DNA of 46,566 nucleotides, taken from NCBI GenBank assembly GCA_001802945.1, contig MHAK01000111.1:1-46566 (forward strand), read 5' to 3'. Of the stretch, positions 23,265-33,390 are shown piece by piece (the stretch's first letter is position 1; every line of letters starts with the position of its first letter). The stretch comes from Ignavibacteria bacterium RIFCSPLOWO2_12_FULL_56_21 (GTDB lineage Bacteria > Bacteroidota > Ignavibacteria > UBA10030). A model generated the notes under the pieces. The model saw only the letters and a program-made list of their open reading frames with translations, did no database searches and was not told where the DNA came from. The position numbers were made by a program, and so were the translations under genes.

Positions 23265-24479
23265 CTACTTCCTCAACCTGATCCTAAACGTCGTTCCCAT
23301 GCCCGGCCGGCTCTCTTTCACGTAAAGCCGACCACGGTGGTAGGACTCAATGATTCGCTTCGCAAGGCTTAAGCCAAGCCCCCATCCGCGTTTCTTTGTA
23401 GAGAATCCCGGCCGGAACACATCTTTTCTGTGTTTGGGGTCGATGCCCTTCCCCGTGTCTGTCACGTCGATGTCGACGTGGCTATCGCGATCGATCACCG
23501 CGTACGTGATCGAACCTGCTTCCGTCTCGATGGCATCGAGGGCATTTTTCGTCAGGTTTTCGATGACCCACTCGAATAATTCCCGGTTCATCCTCACAGT
23601 TGGATGTATGTCGGACGTGAGTGACAGAGACACTTTCTTGCCCGTGTGCGGAATGCGGCGCTGAAAATATTGGATGACATGGAAAATGACATCTGCCACA
23701 TCTTCATTGCGCACATCGGGCTTGGAACCGATCTTTGAAAATCGCTCCGCGATCTTCTGCAGCCGAAGGAGGTCGTTTTCGATCTCATGGAGCGTCTCGG
23801 TTGCTTTACGATCCGCGGACGACTGCTCTCGCAGCAATTCCATCCAGCCGAGCAGGCTGGAAATGGGCGTGCCGAGTTGGTGCGCCGTTTCACGGGCCAT
23901 GCCGACCCAAATGTTGCTCTGTTCGCTCCGTTTGATATAGCTGAAACTGATGTAGCCGATAAGAATGAACACGGCAACGACGGTCAATTCGACGAAGGGG
24001 AGGCGTCGCAGCTGCGTGATGAGGGGCGATTCTCCGTAATGGACGAAGCTGAGGATGATCGAGTCCTGGTAAGAGACGATGATTGGCCTGTGGATCATGT
24101 CCATGTCCGCGATCAATCCGTGCAGATATTCCGTTCGGTTTGCCTCCTCCATTGACGAGTCGATCGGCACGTTCCGCGTGTTCTTGATCTCCATACCTGA
24201 CGGGTCGGTCTCGATCATCGGGAAGTCGATCGCGTTGACCACCTCGCCGAACACGAAACTGTAGTCTCCTTCACCGACCTTTGCATTCGCGATGTATTCA
24301 AGCGATTTGGCGTACATACCGGCAACTTGCTGCTCGCGTGCATGCAGCCGTTCAACGATGTCGTACGTGTACCAGAGAATGCCGGCGATGATCAGGAAAG
24401 CGAAGATCAGCAGGATGATCTTGATCCTGCCGGACGTGGAAATCGTGCCGCCGATGGAGGAGCGGTCCATGGAGATCAT
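23265..24479 (-). CDS. Membrane sensor histidine kinase coupled to purA
   Basis: 404 aa from the ATG at 24479, whose ATGA overlaps the purA stop; an ATG three codons later is also possible. TM1 about 17-42, a periplasmic region of about 115 residues, TM2 about 162-183, then HisKA with H200 in ETAHQLGTPISS. HATPase_c has N312 (LTKNALDA), DTGKG near 341-345 and RGWGLGLS about 364-371. The sequence is of the NtrB-like type, with the phospho-acceptor in H-Q-L-G-T-P. No response regulator is encoded nearby, so its partner must lie elsewhere. The frame extends upstream to 24533 within purA, but that part is not signal-like. Confidence 0.92.
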   Translation of the reverse strand: MISMDRSSIGGTISTSGRIKIILLIFAFLIIAGILWYTYDIVERLHAREQQVAGMYAKSLEYIANAKVGEGDYSFVFGEVVNAIDFPMIETDPSGMEIKNTRNVPIDSSMEEANRTEYLHGLIADMDMIHRPIIVSYQDSIILSFVHYGESPLITQLRRLPFVELTVVAVFILIGYISFSYIKRSEQSNIWVGMARETAHQLGTPISSLLGWMELLREQSSADRKATETLHEIENDLLRLQKIAERFSKIGSKPDVRNEDVADVIFHVIQYFQRRIPHTGKKVSLSLTSDIHPTVRMNRELFEWVIENLTKNALDAIETEAGSITYAVIDRDSHVDIDVTDTGKGIDPKHRKDVFRPGFSTKKRGWGLGLSLAKRIIESYHRGRLYVKESRPGMGTTFRIRLRK

Positions 24480-25771
24480 CCTCGTGGGACGGCGAGCGTT
24501 TGGTCGCGGCGCGCGCCGACAGAGACCATCCATACGTTCGTGTGTAACAGCCGTTCGACGGCTCGAACATAGGCTTGCGCGCGCGGCGGAAGGTCCCGAA
24601 ATCTGCGGACATCAGACGTCTTTTCCTTCCAGCCGCGGAATGACTTATAGACCGGCTTTGCTTTCTCGAGTGTTTGAACGTCGGTCGGGAAACGTGAAAC
24701 CATGGTTCCAGCGATTACATATCCGGTGCACACGCGGATCTCGTCGAAGTCGTCGAGGACGTCGAGTTTTGTGATGGCGAGTCGCTGGATGCCGTTGACG
24801 CGGATAGAATAGGAGAGGCTCGCCAGATCGAGCCATCCGCATCGGCGTGGCCGTCCCGTGGTCGATCCAAATTCGCCGCCGACAGTTCGCAGCCGGTCCC
24901 CGGTTGTGTCCAGCAGTTCGGTCGGGAACGGGCCGTTGCCCACCCGGGTGGAATAGGCTTTTACTACACCGACAATGGAATTCACTGCCGTCGGGGGAAT
25001 CCCCAATCCGGTGCAGGCGCCGCCGCTGGTGGGGTTGGACGACGTCACGTAAGGATATGTGCCGTGATCGACGTCCAGGAGGGCACCCTGGGCTCCTTCG
25101 GCGAGCACTCGTTTCTTTTTGGCAAGCGCACGATGCAGATAGTCGACCGTATCCGTCACGTAGCCGTCGATCGAGCGGTCGAATTCCTGATATTCGGCGA
25201 CGATGCGTTCGACATCGAGTTCCTTCGAATCGTACATCTTCTTGAGCAATTCGTTGGTGTGCTCGAGGTTTCGTTTCAGCTTGCGGCACAGAACGTCGCG
25301 ATCGAGCAGGTCGACGACGCGGATCCCCGTACGGGTATATTTGTCGATATACGAAGGACCGATCCCGCGGCCCGTGGTGCCGATCTTTTGGTCACCCTTC
25401 TCATGGATGGCATCGAGCATCTTGTGATACGGCATGATCAGGTGGGCGTTATGGCTGATCAACAGCCTTCCTTCAACGGAGACTCCGGCGTCGCGAAGCT
25501 TGTGGATCTCGTCCATCAGCGCTACCGGGTCCAGGACCACACCGTTGCCGATCACGCACACGGCATGGCGATGAAATATGCCGGAGGGGATCAGGTGGAG
25601 AATGAATTGTTGAGGCGTCTTTCCGCCGACGGGCGGTAGGATAACGGTGTGGCCTGCGTTGGCGCCTCCCTGATACCTGGCGACAATGTCCACATTTTCG
25701 CTGAGATGATCGACGATTTTTCCCTTGCCTTCGTCGCCCCATTGGGCGCCGACGATGATCTGGACGGGCAT
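24476..25771 (-). CDS. purA: Adenylosuccinate synthase
   Basis: 431 aa from the ATG at 25771, giving the normal N-terminus MPVQIIVGAQWGDEGKGK; 53 codons of open frame upstream are not part of the family. D13 and H41 (GGANAGHT) match the catalytic residues, GTTGRGIGPSY is the IMP loop, and GDRLRTVGGEFGSTTGRPRRCGW is the C-terminal signature region. It condenses IMP and aspartate with GTP to adenylosuccinate in purine synthesis. Its stop overlaps the start of a sensor kinase gene (ATGA), an unusual partner for purA. Divergent to murA. Confidence 0.97.
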   Translation of the reverse strand: MPVQIIVGAQWGDEGKGKIVDHLSENVDIVARYQGGANAGHTVILPPVGGKTPQQFILHLIPSGIFHRHAVCVIGNGVVLDPVALMDEIHKLRDAGVSVEGRLLISHNAHLIMPYHKMLDAIHEKGDQKIGTTGRGIGPSYIDKYTRTGIRVVDLLDRDVLCRKLKRNLEHTNELLKKMYDSKELDVERIVAEYQEFDRSIDGYVTDTVDYLHRALAKKKRVLAEGAQGALLDVDHGTYPYVTSSNPTSGGACTGLGIPPTAVNSIVGVVKAYSTRVGNGPFPTELLDTTGDRLRTVGGEFGSTTGRPRRCGWLDLASLSYSIRVNGIQRLAITKLDVLDDFDEIRVCTGYVIAGTMVSRFPTDVQTLEKAKPVYKSFRGWKEKTSDVRRFRDLPPRAQAYVRAVERLLHTNVWMVSVGARRDQTLAVPRG

Positions 25772-26008
25772 GCGTTGACTGGTGGAGGAAGTGTTGAAGG
25801 ATGAATGGGTGAGAAGAACGGAATGCAGAGTACCCAAAAAATGCGGGAAAGTAAAGGGAACTTCCAAGGGACAATTTCCAATTGCCAAAAAGAAACCGTC
25901 AATAACCAACGAGTAATTTCCAACTGACAACTGTCAAGGGTCAATGTCTCCTTTGCCTTTCAAGGGCATGGAAGGTATATTGACGCGCACACTTCTGAAG
26001 AATGCGCT
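25772..26008. promoter_or_regulatory. Divergent purA-murA intergenic region with CCAATTGCCAA-type repeats
   Basis: The 237 bp between the divergent starts must hold both promoters, though no strong -35/-10 pair stands out. AATTTCCAATTGCCAA (25872-25887) and AATTTCCAACTGACAACTGTCAA (25915-25937) are near-repeats of a 7-8 base unit. Similar fragments occur at about 1752-1785 and 45566-45580. Confidence 0.4.
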
Positions 26009-27280
26009 TTGGATAAATTCGTCATTAACGGAGGTCAAAGACTCAGCGGTACTGTTCGGATCAGCGGCGCGAAAAATGCCTCGCTGGCGCTCATGCCTGC
26101 TGCACTGCTTGCTCCCGGGACTTTCACGCTTGCGAACACGCCCCGACTGCGCGATGTCACGACGATGTCGCGGCTGCTTGAGTCCATGGGACTTGTGATC
26201 ACGAGGTCGGACCACACGCTCTCGATCGATTCCACCCGCGTCTCGCATCATGAAGCACCCTACGAGCACGTGAAGAAGATGCGTGCGTCCATTTATGTGC
26301 TCGGACCGCTCATCGGGCGCTTTGGACAGGCCCGAGTATCGCTTCCCGGCGGATGCGCATGGGGACCGCGGCCGGTGAACCTTCATATCGAGGGTCTCAG
26401 AAAGCTCGGAGCGGAGATTGAGCTCGAGGGAGGATACATTATCGCGAAGGCGAAGCGGCTCCGGGGAGCACGGATCCTGTTTGACGTGTCCAGTGTCGGC
26501 GCGACCGGCAACATCCTCATGGCGGCCGTGCTCGCGAAGGGGCAAACGATCATTGAGAATGCTGCGATGGAGCCGGAAATAGTGAACCTTGCCGAGCTTC
26601 TCGTGGCCATGGGCGCGAAGATTCAGGGAATAGGGACCGGATGTCTGGAGGTCGAAGGGGTCGACGATCTGCACCCGGCAAGCACGGTTACGATACCCGA
26701 CCGCATCGAGGCCGGCACTTTTCTTGTTGCAGCGGCACTCATCGGCGACCGAAAGCAGAAAGTTCGCGTTGAACATGTCAATCCGAAACACATCGGTTCG
26801 ATCATCGTGAAACTGGGGGATGCCGGGGCGCATGTCACGACAGGACCCGACTGGGTCGAGGTCATTGCTCCCGACCGGCCACAGTCGATCAACGCGACGA
26901 CGGCCATCTACCCTGGTTTCCCGACCGACATGCAAGCGCAGTGGATCGCGCTCATGAGCGTTGCCGGCGGAACGAGCATCGTAACGGACACGATCTACTT
27001 CGACCGTTTCATGCATGTTCCGGAATTGATACGGCTTGGCGCACATATCACCGTCAAGGAGAACATAGCGACCGTTGTCGGTGTGGACCGGCTGATGGGG
27101 GCGAAGGTGATGTCGACCGATCTACGTGCGAGTGCGTCTCTCATTCTGGCGGGCCTGGCGGCAGAGGGAACGACCGAAGTACTCAGGGTGTACCACCTCG
27201 ACCGCGGATATGAGACAATCGAAAAGAAGCTGCAGGGTCTAGGGGCGGATATAAGGAGGGAGGCAGGGGAGGAGTTTTAG
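26009..27280 (+). CDS. murA: UDP-N-acetylglucosamine 1-carboxyvinyltransferase
   Basis: 423 aa from a TTG start (MDKFVINGG). SGAKNASL (19-26) is the substrate-binding Lys-Asn region, and LPGGCAWGPRPVNLH carries the active-site loop with C116; the usual Cys (not Asp) predicts fosfomycin sensitivity. DRIEAGTFLVAAAL and FPTDMQAQW complete the family pattern. It transfers enolpyruvate from PEP to UDP-GlcNAc, the first committed step of peptidoglycan synthesis. A palindromic terminator follows. Confidence 0.97.
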   Translation: MDKFVINGGQRLSGTVRISGAKNASLALMPAALLAPGTFTLANTPRLRDVTTMSRLLESMGLVITRSDHTLSIDSTRVSHHEAPYEHVKKMRASIYVLGPLIGRFGQARVSLPGGCAWGPRPVNLHIEGLRKLGAEIELEGGYIIAKAKRLRGARILFDVSSVGATGNILMAAVLAKGQTIIENAAMEPEIVNLAELLVAMGAKIQGIGTGCLEVEGVDDLHPASTVTIPDRIEAGTFLVAAALIGDRKQKVRVEHVNPKHIGSIIVKLGDAGAHVTTGPDWVEVIAPDRPQSINATTAIYPGFPTDMQAQWIALMSVAGGTSIVTDTIYFDRFMHVPELIRLGAHITVKENIATVVGVDRLMGAKVMSTDLRASASLILAGLAAEGTTEVLRVYHLDRGYETIEKKLQGLGADIRREAGEEF

Positions 27281-27292
27281 GCGTTCATACAT

Positions 27293-27325
27293 TCCCGGGA
27301 TCTTAAGATCCCCGGGATCTTTCTA
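27293..27325 (+). terminator. Candidate terminator after murA
   Basis: A perfect 16-base palindrome GGGATCTTAAGATCCC (27297-27312) within TCCCGGGATCTTAAGATCCCCGGGATCTTTCT. The T-rich run is short, so termination is likely but not certain. The next plus-strand gene starts 60 bp on. Confidence 0.45.
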
Positions 27326-27384
27326 TGTACACAGAGTACTATATAGAGCAGTAAAATCCGAAAAAGACGCAACTCTTCTCCCTT

Positions 27385-29631
27385 GTGGAACCTCCACCTT
27401 TCTTATTCCAGCGCTCCACGCGCGTTTCGCTCCTTATCCTCACGTTGCAGTCCCTTGTATTCACCCGCATTCCCCTCCTCAACTATCTCGGCTTCGAATT
27501 CTCCGCCGCAACTGCACCTCTGTTGACTCTGCTCACCGGATTGGCCGTCATTCGGATCGCTAGCGAATCCAAAAGTGCGCCGGATAACTCGTTCGCCCAG
27601 TCTGCCAAATATTTCCTCAAGGCCTCGATCTTCGTTGTTCCGCCGTTTGTGATAGCCGCGACGAATGCCATGATCGTTCGCAATTGCTCATTTCCCGAAG
27701 GCTTGCTGTACTACATCGTCGTCGTCCTTCCCGCGTTAGCGTTCGCTGTCGGCCTGGCATTGCTCTCTCTGTCTGCGAGTCGGTCCTTTCCACGCACATT
27801 GTTTGTCCTTCTGTGGACAGCTGTTCTTCTTCATGTCCCGGTCGTAACTTTCGCCGGAGCTCAGATCTTTGCCTTCAACCCCATCATCGGTGCCTTTCCC
27901 GGCCTCACGTACGACGAAACGCTCACAATTCTTCCCAAGCTCGCGTTGTATCGCATTTCTACACTCGTCACAACGGCGCTTTTGATCAGCGCAGCACATA
28001 TGATCGAAGAACGCCGAAGAAGGCCCGGACTTCGATTGCTGCGCTCGCGTAAAGCCTTGGCAGTTGGCATATGGACGTTGGCAGTGAGCGCAGTGCTGTG
28101 GCAAAGCGAAAGGCTTGGTTTCAGCAGCTCGCTCAACCACATTCGCGAAACGCTTGGTGGAGTCCGTGAGACGGAACATTTCACTGTACTTTATCCTCGG
28201 CAGGCGTTGACGGATGCGCAGGCAGACAGGCTTGCGAGTCTCCACGAATTCTATTACGAGCGCATCTGCAAGACGCTTCGTGTTGCGCCCGCCGGCCGCA
28301 TCACGAGCTCCTTCTATGAGTCTCCCGAACAGAAATCGACCCTCGTCGGTGGGGGGAGGACGGACTTCGCAAAACCGTGGCTCTGGCAATTGCACCTGAA
28401 CCTGGGGAGCGCAAGCCAGTCGTTGAAGCATGAGCTCACCCACGTCCTGGCCGCCGAATTCGGATTTCCCCTTGTGCGCATCGGGATGAACTCCGGATTG
28501 ATCGAAGGCCTCGCGGTAGCCGTTGAGCGTGAAAGCAATGGCGAGACGCTTCACCGCGCGGCCGCTCAGATCGTTGCTGCCGGAATACAACCAAACCTGG
28601 AAAACGTCTTTTCCACGTTCGGCTTCTTTCGATCGCACTCGGCAGTCTCCTACACGCTTGCCGGATCGTTCTGCCGCTACCTTATAGAAGAGTACGGCGT
28701 CAGTCGATTCAAAGTCCTGTATGGGTCGGGAAGCTTCCTGGAGGCTTACCGACGTCCGCTTCAATCGCTCCTCCCCGACTGGGAACGACGGTTCCGCTCG
28801 GTGAAGCTCAGTCAGTCGGACACTATCAAGGCGCTCTATTTTTATGATCGACCGCCCATCTTCACGCGTGAATGCCTCCGGACTATCGGCAATCTGAATG
28901 CCGATGCGCGCATGGCACTGGTTGATCGAAGGTACGAAGATGCACGTGCGCTGGCCGAACGCTCGCTTTCCCTCGCACGGTCGACCGAAGCTGTCTTCCT
29001 CCAGGTCCAATCCCTCAATCGCCTCGGCCAATATGCCCTCGCGCTGGCCGCAATCGATTCCGCGCGTCGTGATGAACGCATGAAGTCCGCTCTGGTCACT
29101 CTCGACCTGTATGCCGGCGATGCGTGGTGGGCATTGGGCGACATTGCCCGGGCTCGAAGTGCTTATGGTTCGCTGCTCACGTATGACCTCTCCGCCGCAT
29201 GGAACGAGGCCGCGGCGCTGCGACTCACAGTCATCTCGCATTTTGGCCGCGATATTCACGTGCGCAACGCTTTCCTGCTCCCGGCAGCCGATTCCATCCG
29301 TCGGTCGGTTTTCGATTCGCTCCTCCAGCGTCGTCCGGATGACATCTTTCGGTATGTGCGCGCTCAATTGTCCCAAAAGGAAGAAGAGTCTGAACGGGCC
29401 GTTGAACTGCTCCGCGATCTGCGCGTGTTCCCATACGACGTTCTCAACTATCAGGCTCGGAGAAGGCTCGCCACGGCTCATATTGTGCTTGGCGAATATG
29501 AGCGGGCCAAAGGAGCACTCTGGGAGTCGCTCAATTTTACGACACACGAGGTCGAGATCATGAAGGTGGAAGAAGGGATTGAACGGTGTGTCTGGCTGCA
29601 ACGACACAAGCAGGCGAATGAGCGGTTTTGA
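27385..29631 (+). CDS. Membrane gluzincin-like peptidase with TPR tail
   Basis: 748 aa from a GTG start; no ribosome site is visible. About six TM helices fill residues 10-235. After a linker, a peptidase-MA-like domain (about 262-480) carries HEXXH at H349-E350-x-x-H353 (SLKHELTHVLAAEFG) and the third ligand E374 in GLIEGLAVAVER, the gluzincin arrangement. The rest (about 500-745) is helical with TPR-like units (RRYEDARALAERSLSLAR; QYALALAAIDSARR; RRRLATAHIVLGEYERAKGAL). It would be an inner-membrane-anchored zinc peptidase with a protein-binding tail; which side the active site faces is not settled. It lies 114 bp upstream of eno, apparently without functional link. Confidence 0.75.
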   Translation: MEPPPFLFQRSTRVSLLILTLQSLVFTRIPLLNYLGFEFSAATAPLLTLLTGLAVIRIASESKSAPDNSFAQSAKYFLKASIFVVPPFVIAATNAMIVRNCSFPEGLLYYIVVVLPALAFAVGLALLSLSASRSFPRTLFVLLWTAVLLHVPVVTFAGAQIFAFNPIIGAFPGLTYDETLTILPKLALYRISTLVTTALLISAAHMIEERRRRPGLRLLRSRKALAVGIWTLAVSAVLWQSERLGFSSSLNHIRETLGGVRETEHFTVLYPRQALTDAQADRLASLHEFYYERICKTLRVAPAGRITSSFYESPEQKSTLVGGGRTDFAKPWLWQLHLNLGSASQSLKHELTHVLAAEFGFPLVRIGMNSGLIEGLAVAVERESNGETLHRAAAQIVAAGIQPNLENVFSTFGFFRSHSAVSYTLAGSFCRYLIEEYGVSRFKVLYGSGSFLEAYRRPLQSLLPDWERRFRSVKLSQSDTIKALYFYDRPPIFTRECLRTIGNLNADARMALVDRRYEDARALAERSLSLARSTEAVFLQVQSLNRLGQYALALAAIDSARRDERMKSALVTLDLYAGDAWWALGDIARARSAYGSLLTYDLSAAWNEAAALRLTVISHFGRDIHVRNAFLLPAADSIRRSVFDSLLQRRPDDIFRYVRAQLSQKEEESERAVELLRDLRVFPYDVLNYQARRRLATAHIVLGEYERAKGALWESLNFTTHEVEIMKVEEGIERCVWLQRHKQANERF

Positions 29632-29712
29632 AGCGGAGATCTCCATGATCAACCGGTCGCGTTTTGACGATCGTCCGCTCGTTGATTTTCCCTCAATTTC
29701 TGGACACATTGA

Positions 29713-31044
<1,332 letters not shown>

Positions 31045-31067
31045 TCAAAACTTTAGAGGAGGATGCT

Positions 31068-31862
31068 ATGAGGTGGAGAAAGACGTTGGTGTGCTGGGGG
31101 GTCGTACTCATGGCCGGTTGTGACAATAACCCAGTCGACCCGGTTGTCGGAAGTTTTTCTTTTCGCGAAGGACAGACGTGGATGTACACGTGGGAGGCGG
31201 AACTCTCCGATTCTGCGGGCACCATCCTGAACGCCGAGAGCGATTCATTGGAAGTCCGGGTTGCTTCCATCAATGACGAAGTCTCCGGAATGCAGGGCTT
31301 GGTCCGACTGGAAGCCCGGTCGTTCTTTCCCGGAGCCGGCGTGTCAACGGCAGATACCGAGCGGGTGTGGTATCGTGTGACCTCCAGCGAGATGGCAGAA
31401 GTCGCCTATCAGCATCCCGCGGTCGTTCCCTTGGTGATCATGTCTGCCTCCGGGCGAAGCGTAAGGGCTCCTCGCCGGAGCTTTTTCGATCCGATAGGGG
31501 CGACTGCCGGCGAAAGTGTGGCCGACACGATCATGATCCGTGAAGAACCTCGCCGGGCGCTCAAATTTCCGTTGAAAAAAGGAACAGCGTGGTCGTCGTT
31601 CACGAATGTTTCCTGGAGCGATAAAGAGGTTGTCGCCATGGAAGAAATTCGTGCTGTGGGCCAGGTGTTTTCGACTGCGAAGATCAAAACAACGCTCGCA
31701 TTTGACTCGTCGGGGATCAGGTGGTTCGATTGGGTCGCTGCGAATGGACTCATCAAACGCACCATCGACAGCGACGTCATACTTGCCACGGAAGGCGACC
31801 CGGAAGCAACCGGACAGATGGTCCGCCACAGTGAAGTTCTAACGTTGGTGGGAATGAATTGA
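31068..31862 (+). CDS. Lipoprotein of unknown function
   Basis: 264 aa, preceded by GAGGAGG. Lipoprotein signal MRWRKTLVCWGVVLMAGC with lipobox L-M-A-G-C18. The mature part starts GSFSFREGQTWMYTWEAELSD and continues as a beta-rich domain (FPLKKGTAWSS; ATAKIK-like strands; GLIKRTIDSDV), a pattern shared by DUF3108-like and other lipoproteins that begin with a 'W-x-Y' segment. No catalytic motif seen. It is exported to a membrane surface. It sits 23 bp after eno and may share its transcript. Confidence 0.75.
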   Translation: MRWRKTLVCWGVVLMAGCDNNPVDPVVGSFSFREGQTWMYTWEAELSDSAGTILNAESDSLEVRVASINDEVSGMQGLVRLEARSFFPGAGVSTADTERVWYRVTSSEMAEVAYQHPAVVPLVIMSASGRSVRAPRRSFFDPIGATAGESVADTIMIREEPRRALKFPLKKGTAWSSFTNVSWSDKEVVAMEEIRAVGQVFSTAKIKTTLAFDSSGIRWFDWVAANGLIKRTIDSDVILATEGDPEATGQMVRHSEVLTLVGMN

Positions 31863-31871
31863 CACCAAGCA

Positions 31872-31915
31872 AACGAATCTCATCCGACATCCACAATCGA
31901 AAATCCGCAATCTCT
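31872..31915. repeat. AATCCGCAATC-type repeat
   Basis: CATCCGACATCCACAATCGAAAATCCGCAATC lies between the lipoprotein gene and the mutase gene. Related units occur at 37296-37330 and at 23038 and 23244. Confidence 0.45.
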
Positions 31916-31916
31916 C

Positions 31917-33308
31917 ATGTCAATCCACTTCGGCACCGACGGTTGGCGCGGCATCATCGCCGCTGACTTCACATTCGACAATGTCGCTCGCGTCGCGCTT
32001 GCGACCGCGAATTATTTCCGTCGCCACAAGAAGATCTCCAAAGGGATCGTCGTCGGCTACGACGCCAGATTTCTCTCGAGAGAATTCGCCGAGACCACGG
32101 CGGAAGTGCTGGGGAATCGCGGAATCCGCGTCACCATTTCCGACAAGATCTCCTCGACTCCCATGGTGTCTCTTCTGACGAAGAAACTCGGTGCAGCAGG
32201 GGGAGTCGTCATCACGGCCAGCCATAATCCGGCGAAATACAACGGATTTAAGATCAAGGGCGACTTTGGAGGTCCGGCACATCCGGAAATGATCTCAAAG
32301 GTTGAGAAAGAGCTCAAGAAAGTCGTTCGCACAAATGTCGCTCGAAAGAAGAATCTCGCGCACCTTCTGGAGAAAGGAATTGTCCGGCATCTTGATTTCA
32401 CGCAAGCGTATGTCGAGGACGTCAAATCGAAGATCGACCTGGAGGCCATCCGAAGGAGCCGCATCAAGATCGCCTACGATGCCATGCACGGCGCTGGACA
32501 AGGAGTCATGGAACAGTTCGTTCCCCTGACCGTATCGCTTCGTGGCACGTTCAATCCTTCCTTCGGCGGCTCGCATCCGGAGCCCCTTCCGCAACATTTG
32601 AAGGAGCTTTCGCGCGCCATCGTCGAACGTCGCTGCGATATCGGCATCGCCACGGACGGCGATGCGGACCGCATCGGCGCATTCGACGAAACGGGCGCGT
32701 TTGTGGATTCGCACCGCATCTTCGCGTTGCTTTTGAAATACTTTGTGGAGACCAAACGGCTGAGGGGTGAAGTGGCGAAGTCGTTCTCCGTCAGTCAGCT
32801 CATCAACAAGATGTGCACGAAATACGGGTTGAAACTCCACGAAACACCCATCGGGTTCAAGTATCTTTGCCGTCTCATGACGGAACGCGACATCCTCGTC
32901 GCTGCAGAGGAGAGCGGAGGGCTCGGCGTCAAAGGACATCTGCCCGAACGGGACGGCATCTACATCGGTCTGCTGCTCTGCGAGATCATGTCCGTCCGGA
33001 AGAAAAAGCTCAGCGAACTTGTTGCCGAGATCATGAACGAATTTGGCTGGCACTATTTCAATCGATACGACGCTCACCTGACGGAACAGGACAAGAAGCG
33101 CATTCTCGCGCTCTACACCAAGGGAATGAAAGAGATCGCCGGCATGCCCGTGCGTCGCACAGAGACCACGGACGGGATCAAATTGTTCGTTGATGACGGC
33201 TGGGTGCTTGTACGTGCGTCAGGCACTGAACCGCTCATCAGGTTCTATGCAGAAGCCGGCACGGCCGAGGCAGTGGACCGAATGCTCATTGCGGCCCGTT
33301 CGGTCTGA
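31917..33308 (+). CDS. Phosphoglucomutase/phosphomannomutase family protein
   Basis: 463 aa. FGTDGWRG at the N-terminus, phosphoserine S102 in TASHNPAKYNG, metal site D247-G-D249-A-D251-R in ATDGDADRIG, sugar-binding loop EESGGLG, and the C-terminal phosphate loop VRASGTEPLIRFYAEA. It is an alpha-D-phosphohexomutase. The sequence does not decide between glucose, mannose and glucosamine 6-phosphate as substrate, so no gene symbol is given. The product feeds cell-wall or polysaccharide precursors in the cytoplasm. Confidence 0.95.
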   Translation: MSIHFGTDGWRGIIAADFTFDNVARVALATANYFRRHKKISKGIVVGYDARFLSREFAETTAEVLGNRGIRVTISDKISSTPMVSLLTKKLGAAGGVVITASHNPAKYNGFKIKGDFGGPAHPEMISKVEKELKKVVRTNVARKKNLAHLLEKGIVRHLDFTQAYVEDVKSKIDLEAIRRSRIKIAYDAMHGAGQGVMEQFVPLTVSLRGTFNPSFGGSHPEPLPQHLKELSRAIVERRCDIGIATDGDADRIGAFDETGAFVDSHRIFALLLKYFVETKRLRGEVAKSFSVSQLINKMCTKYGLKLHETPIGFKYLCRLMTERDILVAAEESGGLGVKGHLPERDGIYIGLLLCEIMSVRKKKLSELVAEIMNEFGWHYFNRYDAHLTEQDKKRILALYTKGMKEIAGMPVRRTETTDGIKLFVDDGWVLVRASGTEPLIRFYAEAGTAEAVDRMLIAARSV

Positions 33309-33390
33309 CAAAGCACACCCATCGACGTGATTCGTCGGATCTTTCCTCTGTACATCCATCTACGTCCTCTTACTTTTTCTGAGTTGAGCC

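Noticed and set aside
25934-27046. A 370-codon minus-strand frame over murA.
   Set aside because: Antisense to a complete MurA with all catalytic residues; no sensible protein.
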